Positions 7,062 to 9,234 of a DNA stretch of 9,234 bases are shown piece after piece. The position numbers and the translations under genes are program-made. Each line of letters begins with the position of its first letter. Position 1 is the first letter of the stretch. The stretch is from Pseudomonadota bacterium (lineage in GTDB: Bacteria; Pseudomonadota; Gammaproteobacteria; Acidithiobacillales; Acidithiobacillaceae). The DNA lies in contig JAKCBU010000025.1 in assembly GCA_021839095.1 (NCBI GenBank), positions 1-9,234 of the forward strand. The letters run 5' to 3'. The notes below the pieces were generated by a model. The model searched no databases. It was not told where the DNA came from and saw only the letters and a list, made by a program, of their open reading frames with translations.

Positions 7062-7640
7062 ATGCATCGCATCGTCCTGATCGACAATGACCTGGAACGC
7101 GCCCGCATCCTGCGCGCCGCGCTGGTGAAGGAGGGGCATCAGGTGGTCGATATCCTGTCCTGGACCGGCCTATCCTGGCAACGCCTGGAGGCGCTGCAAC
7201 CCGAGGTCATCATCGCCGAGGCGGGCACCCCTGAACGTGATGTCCTTGAGCATATCGTCTTTCTCAGCGAAACCCTGGAGTTGCCCGTCGTCATGCTCGG
7301 CGCCCCCGAGGATGAAGACACCATGCGCCGCGCCATCCGCGCCGGGGTCGCCGCCTATGTCGCCCACGGTATCTCGGCACGCGACATTGCGCCGATTATC
7401 AAGGTTGCCGCTTTGCGTTTCGTGGAGTTCCGTCAGCTGCGCAAGGAACTCAAAGAGACGCAGAACGCCCTTTCCGAACGTAAACAGATAGAAAAAGCCA
7501 AAGGCCTGCTCATGCGCGACCTGCAGATCGACGAAGCCGAAGCCTACCGCCGCCTGCGCCGCCTGGCCATGGATAAGGGTAAAAAACTGGTGGAGATTGC
7601 CGAGATGGTCATCACGATTGGAGAAATCGGAGGAACATAG
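7062..7640 (+). CDS. nasT: ANTAR-domain nitrate-assimilation antiterminator, NasT-like
   Basis: This 192-residue protein has an N-terminal receiver-like domain (about 1-120), a short helical linker (121-140) and a C-terminal ANTAR RNA-binding domain (about 138-188). The ANTAR hallmarks are present: A146-K147-G148 followed by LLM, A161-Y162, and A169-M170. NasT proteins bind paired hairpins in the leader of nitrate-assimilation operons and prevent transcription termination; the partner NasS sequesters NasT when nitrate is absent. The receiver keeps acidic residues D8 and D10 but has E53 where the phosphoaspartate is expected, G80 in place of the conserved Ser/Thr, and no conserved lysine around 100-102. 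Phosphorylation control is therefore unlikely. The gene is last in the unit, 4 nt after cbiX, with only a weak RBS-like GATGAG (7053-7058), which suggests coupling or low expression. No nasS is visible. Confidence 0.9.
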   Translation: MHRIVLIDNDLERARILRAALVKEGHQVVDILSWTGLSWQRLEALQPEVIIAEAGTPERDVLEHIVFLSETLELPVVMLGAPEDEDTMRRAIRAGVAAYVAHGISARDIAPIIKVAALRFVEFRQLRKELKETQNALSERKQIEKAKGLLMRDLQIDEAEAYRRLRRLAMDKGKKLVEIAEMVITIGEIGGT

Positions 7641-7641
7641 A

Positions 7642-9234
7642 CTACTCCAGATACGTGTAACCCTGCAGTCCAGCCGCGAACTGCCGCAGAAACACGTCAC
7701 GTTCCGCAGGATCGAGGTGGGTGCAACCCTCCAACTTCTGTTGGTAGCGTCCCAACAAGTCTGTCGCGGAAAACTGCACGGACTGGAGGACGGATTCCAC
7801 CGTGTCGCCCGGTAAAGGTTGCTCCAGACGCACCCCCCCCGCGGCGTCGCACAGCACGTTGACCGAGTCGGTGTCGCCAAACAGGTTGTGCATGTCGCCG
7901 AGAATCTCCTGATAGGCCCCCACCAGAAAAATACCGAGCAGATAAGGCGCACCCGTTTGTAGCGTATGTACCGGCAGTGCGGGCATTAGGCCCTCCGCCG
8001 TCACATAGGCGTCAATGCGGCCATCCGAGTCGCAGGTGATGTCTTCGATGCGCGCCCGCCGGATCGGTTCTTCACCCAGTCGCTGGATGGGCAACACCGG
8101 AAAAATCTGGTCGATCGCCCAGACGTCGGGCAGCGATTGGAACAAAGAGAAGTTGACAAAATATTTGTCTACCAGCTTTTCGTTGAGTTCGTCGAGAATC
8201 TCGCGGTGCGCACGGTTGTGTGGATCGAGGAAACCGCGCACGCGCCAAAGCAGTTGTGCATACACCTTTTCGGCCTCCGCCCGTCCTTCGATAGGTATGA
8301 GGCCGAGGTTGAACTGCTGGTGCGTCTCCGCCAGCAGGTAGAGCGCCTCCTGATATACCTCCAGCGCCGCGGCGGCGTTGCCTTGATCCAACCGGGTCAG
8401 CAGACGACTCCATTCCCCCTCCGGCGGGACAGCGGCTCGGACCGGTGCCGCGGGCTCACCCGCGGCCAGTTCCACATCGATGACATTGGCCAGCAAAAGG
8501 GCGTGATGGGCCGTCAGCGCCCGTCCTGATTCAGAGATGATGCGCGGTTCCGGCAGACCTTCCTGATGAGAGACTTCCGCCAGTGCCGCGACGATCGCGT
8601 GGGCATAGTCGGACACGTGGTAGTTGGTGGAACAGTACGCGCGGGAGTGCGTGCCTTCATAATCCACACCCAACCCGCCGCCCACATCCACCACCTCCAG
8701 GGCCGCGCCCAGGCGCCGCAATTCGGCATACAGGCGCGCGCATTCGCGCATGCCGCTCTTGATGATCTGGATATTGGGAATCTGCGAGCCCAGATGAAAA
8801 TGCAGCAGTTGCAGACTGTCCAGGGCCTCTTCCGTGCGTAAATGCTGGATGAGATCCAGTATGTCGGCCGTGGAAAGACCGAATTTGGATTTCTCCCCGC
8901 CGGTGTTCTGCCATTTGCCCGCGCCCGCGGAGGCCAGTCGCGCCCGCACACCGAGGCGTGCCTTGACCCCGAGCTTGCGTGCCTCCGCGAGAATCAGCGG
9001 CAACTCGGAAGGCTTCTCCACCACCAGATAAATCTCCAGGCCCAGCTTTTCACCCATCAGGGCCAGGCGCACGTACTCGCTGTCTTTGTAACCGTTACAG
9101 ATGATGGTACCCCCCAACGGCATCAGGGCGAGGACCGTCAGCAGTTCCGGCTTGCTACCCGCCTCCAGGCCAACGCTGCCCGCCCCGGCACGCAGGATCT
9201 CCTCGACGACGCGCCGCTGCTGATTGACCTTGAT
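7642..9234 (-). CDS. speA: Biosynthetic arginine decarboxylase, N terminus outside the window
   Basis: This is a PLP-dependent, fold-III enzyme that decarboxylates arginine to agmatine, the entry to putrescine and other polyamines. The frame is open from the window end, so the visible 530 residues are the C-terminal part of a protein that is usually about 630-660 long; the internal ATG at 9121-9123 is not the start. Visible residue 2 (codon 9229-9231) lies in IKVNQQR and is the expected Schiff-base lysine. Other family motifs are LEAGSKPELL, HFHLGSQIPN, DVGGGLGVDYEG, ESGRALTAHHA, the active-site CDSDG at 401-405 (8020-8034), GAYQEILGDMHNLFGD, and the typical GYTYLE end. It converges on nasT, with one base between the stop codons. 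The polyamine role has no obvious link to nitrate assimilation. An 8-base G run on its coding strand (7833-7840) is read in frame. Confidence 0.96.
   Translation of the reverse strand: MKVNQQRRVVEEILRAGAGSVGLEAGSKPELLTVLALMPLGGTIICNGYKDSEYVRLALMGEKLGLEIYLVVEKPSELPLILAEARKLGVKARLGVRARLASAGAGKWQNTGGEKSKFGLSTADILDLIQHLRTEEALDSLQLLHFHLGSQIPNIQIIKSGMRECARLYAELRRLGAALEVVDVGGGLGVDYEGTHSRAYCSTNYHVSDYAHAIVAALAEVSHQEGLPEPRIISESGRALTAHHALLLANVIDVELAAGEPAAPVRAAVPPEGEWSRLLTRLDQGNAAAALEVYQEALYLLAETHQQFNLGLIPIEGRAEAEKVYAQLLWRVRGFLDPHNRAHREILDELNEKLVDKYFVNFSLFQSLPDVWAIDQIFPVLPIQRLGEEPIRRARIEDITCDSDGRIDAYVTAEGLMPALPVHTLQTGAPYLLGIFLVGAYQEILGDMHNLFGDTDSVNVLCDAAGGVRLEQPLPGDTVESVLQSVQFSATDLLGRYQQKLEGCTHLDPAERDVFLRQFAAGLQGYTYLE

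Noticed and set aside
7615..7629. CGATT/AATCG hairpin at the 3' end of nasT as a terminator
   Set aside because: The stem is only 5 bp, AT-containing, inside the coding region and followed by GGAGGAAC rather than a U tract.
9121..9123. ATG within the reverse-strand frame as the start of arginine decarboxylase
   Set aside because: The frame continues to the window end with clearly homologous sequence, including the PLP-lysine segment IKVNQ and LEAGSKPELL, so this Met is internal.

Overview
This window looks like the chromosome of a GC-rich proteobacterium. The gene set (nirBD, a BFD-tailed NasA, YbiB, CobA, a short CbiX, NasT, biosynthetic SpeA) fits beta- or gammaproteobacteria, or a related autotroph such as Acidithiobacillia. 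That placement is an inference from gene content only. Nearly every base is coding, and I saw no IS elements, tRNA or rRNA genes, or CRISPR arrays.

Region 1 (1-7640, + strand) is one tightly packed seven-gene unit for assimilatory nitrate reduction. In order it holds nirB (5' end outside the window), nirD, nasA, a ybiB/trpD2-like gene, cobA, a short cbiX/sirB-type chelatase gene and nasT. Junctions are either 4-bp ATGA stop/start overlaps (nirD/nasA, nasA/ybiB) or gaps of 4 to 14 nt, which implies one transcript with translational coupling. NasA reduces nitrate to nitrite and NirBD reduces nitrite to ammonium at a siroheme/[4Fe-4S] centre. CobA and the chelatase carry out the first and last of the three steps that make siroheme for NirB. 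NasT is an ANTAR-domain antiterminator expected to act on a leader RNA upstream of nirB, outside the window. YbiB is a nucleic-acid-binding relative of anthranilate phosphoribosyltransferase whose job in such operons is unclear.

Region 2 (7642-9234, - strand) is the C-terminal 530 codons of speA, biosynthetic arginine decarboxylase. It converges on nasT with a single base between the two stop codons. The window edge cuts speA one codon beyond the expected PLP-binding lysine.

The system as a whole is a recognisable nitrate-assimilation operon rather than a new one. The points most worth a second look are the embedded YbiB protein, the NasT receiver with glutamate where the phospho-aspartate should be, the regulator sitting last in its own presumed operon without a visible NasS, the split siroheme pathway with no visible precorrin-2 dehydrogenase, and the one-base convergent junction with speA.
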